From contig NC_067123.1 in NCBI RefSeq assembly GCF_021347895.1, forward strand, positions 39,667,571 to 39,731,570: a DNA stretch of 64,000 bases. The letters are read 5' to 3'. Source of the stretch: Acanthochromis polyacanthus (taxonomy: Eukaryota; Chordata; Actinopteri; Pomacentridae). Position numbers and translations under genes: made by a program. Under the pieces are notes generated by a model that had not been told where the DNA came from, did no database searches, and saw only the letters and a list, made by a program, of their open reading frames with translations. Shown piece by piece: positions 63,032 to 64,000 of this stretch (position 1 is its first letter; each line of letters begins with the position of its first letter).

Positions 63032-64000
63032 CTAGACAATTCCCGCACGCGGAAATCGTGGGAGGGGCTCGGGATGTGTGCATGTCCGGAGCTGGGAAGG
63101 AGAGGGGTATTTTTTGGTCCGTCACAGGCTTTTATTTTGAAATTGTGCTGTGCTTTTATTTTGAAAGAAAGAGACAGGAAGATCTCACCTGGTCAAAATT
63201 TGGATTGGAGTTACTCTAAAGGCTGTGTAAACCTTAGAGGTTTAACTGGCAAATTGTGCTGTGCTTTTATTTTGAAAGGCAGAGACAGGAAGATCTCACC
63301 TGGTCAAAAATTGGATTAGAGTAAAGGCTGTGTGAAGCTGAGAGGTTCAACTGGCGTTTTCCGTATGTCGCAGGCTTTTATTTTGAAATTGTGCTGTGCT
63401 TTTATTTTGAAAGGCAAAGACAGGAAGATCTCACCTGGTCAAAATTTGGATTGGAGTTACTGTAGAGCAGTCGTGTCAAATTCAGTTCCTGGAGGACCAC
63501 GATCCTCTATGTTCTAGATGTTTCCTTCTTACAACACACCTGATTCAAATGATTAGCTGTCATGAAGCTCAGCAGAAGCCTGATAACGAGCCTGATCATT
63601 TGTATCAGGTGTGTTGGAACTGAGTTTGACACCCCTGCTTTAAAGGCTGTATGAAGCTGAGAGGTCTAACTGGCCTTTCCAGTCCATCACAGGCTTTTAT
63701 TTTGAAATTCTGCTGTGCTTTTATTTTGAAAGGCAGAGAAAGGAAGATTTCACCTGGTCAAAATTTGGATTGGAGTTACTCAAAAGGCTGTGTGAAGCTG
63801 AGAGGTTAAACTGGCGTTTTCGGGTTCATCGCAGGCTTTTATTTTGAAATTGTGCTGTGCTTTTATTTTGAAAGGCAGAGACAAGAAGATCTCACCTGGT
63901 CAAAATTTGGATTGGAGTTACTCTCAAGGCTGTGTGAAGCTGAGAGGTTTAACTGGCATTTTTTGGTCTGTTGCAGGCTTTTATTTTGAAATTGTGCTGT
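63032..64000 (+). repeat. array unit 11, cut by window end
   Basis: Starts like the others, carries a MITE at 63478-63637, and is still in the monomer region at 64000, so the array continues. Confidence 0.88.

Larger units (their letters stand above)
35464..64000 (+). repeat. higher-order tandem array (about 2.2-kb units, eleven in window), within cacng8 intron
   Basis: CTAGACAATTCCCGC marks eleven unit starts: 35464, 37861, 45068, 47207, 49416, 52133, 54341, 56287, 58314, 60838 and 63032. All units are in the same orientation. Each unit has, in order: a 5' hairpin and GGGAGGGGCTCGGGATGTG leader; a variable run of 100-142 bp monomers; one or two 170-bp hAT-like MITEs; a core of about 1.2 kb; an AT-rich hypervariable linker; and in seven units a cruciform module. 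The units are near identical in the core, so amplification or homogenisation is recent. The array runs off the right edge. Given that exons 1-2 of cacng8 were not seen, it lies in the intron upstream of exon 3. Confidence 0.95.

Noticed and set aside
35464..64000. Array as a CRISPR-like or centromeric satellite
   Set aside because: Repeat units are kilobases long with no spacer logic, ruling out CRISPR. No CENP-B-box-like motif was seen and the array lies next to a coding exon, so a centromeric role is unsupported.
34878..64000. Hidden cacng8 exons 1-2 within the upstream intron or array
   Set aside because: I looked for the TM1 exon and the 84-bp exon 2 on the minus strand and found no matching frame; the array and LINE account for nearly all the sequence.

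Overview
The window is vertebrate nuclear DNA, most likely from a ray-finned (teleost) fish. It holds split genes with GT-AG introns encoding two calcium-channel gamma-family proteins, long introns, and teleost-type repeats: an L2 LINE, Tc1/mariner relics, hAT-type and TTAA-type miniature elements (MITEs) and a GAATT-tailed retroposon. Nothing bacterial or viral was seen. The species cannot be named from this sequence.

Left part (1-9 kb): five exons of cacng6 (calcium channel gamma-6) on the plus strand, from transmembrane segment 1 to the stop codon at 8522. The N-terminal exon lies off the left edge. The introns carry a TTAA-flanked MITE, a LINE relic broken by another MITE, an AT-rich degenerate repeat, a 0.65-kb polypyrimidine minisatellite and a TAGCCTAGCC-ended element holding a piece of a RecQ-like helicase gene.

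Middle (9-31 kb): intergenic DNA with several MITEs, one large palindromic element with another element nested in it, a dead Tc1-like transposon and a dead mariner. I found no protein-coding gene here.

Right part (31-64 kb): the last two coding exons of cacng8 (TARP gamma-8, an AMPA-receptor auxiliary subunit) on the minus strand, so cacng6 and cacng8 are convergent. Exons 1-2 of cacng8 were not found and should lie beyond 64 kb. The upstream intron is therefore at least 29.7 kb and is filled from 35,464 to the window end by a higher-order tandem array. The array has eleven head-to-tail units of about 1.9-2.7 kb. Each is built from 100-142 bp monomers, one or two embedded hAT-like MITEs, a conserved core of about 1.2 kb and, in most units, a terminal cruciform module. 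One unit is interrupted by a 4.9-kb, almost intact L2 LINE.

The most unusual signals are: (1) two diverged 9-bp-TSD elements that both carry the N-terminal part of a RecQ-type helicase, suggesting an autonomous helicase-bearing parent transposon; (2) the hairpin-ended array, which may descend from a rolling-circle element; (3) a Tc1-type MITE sitting 17 nt upstream of a cacng8 splice acceptor, where the branch point should be.
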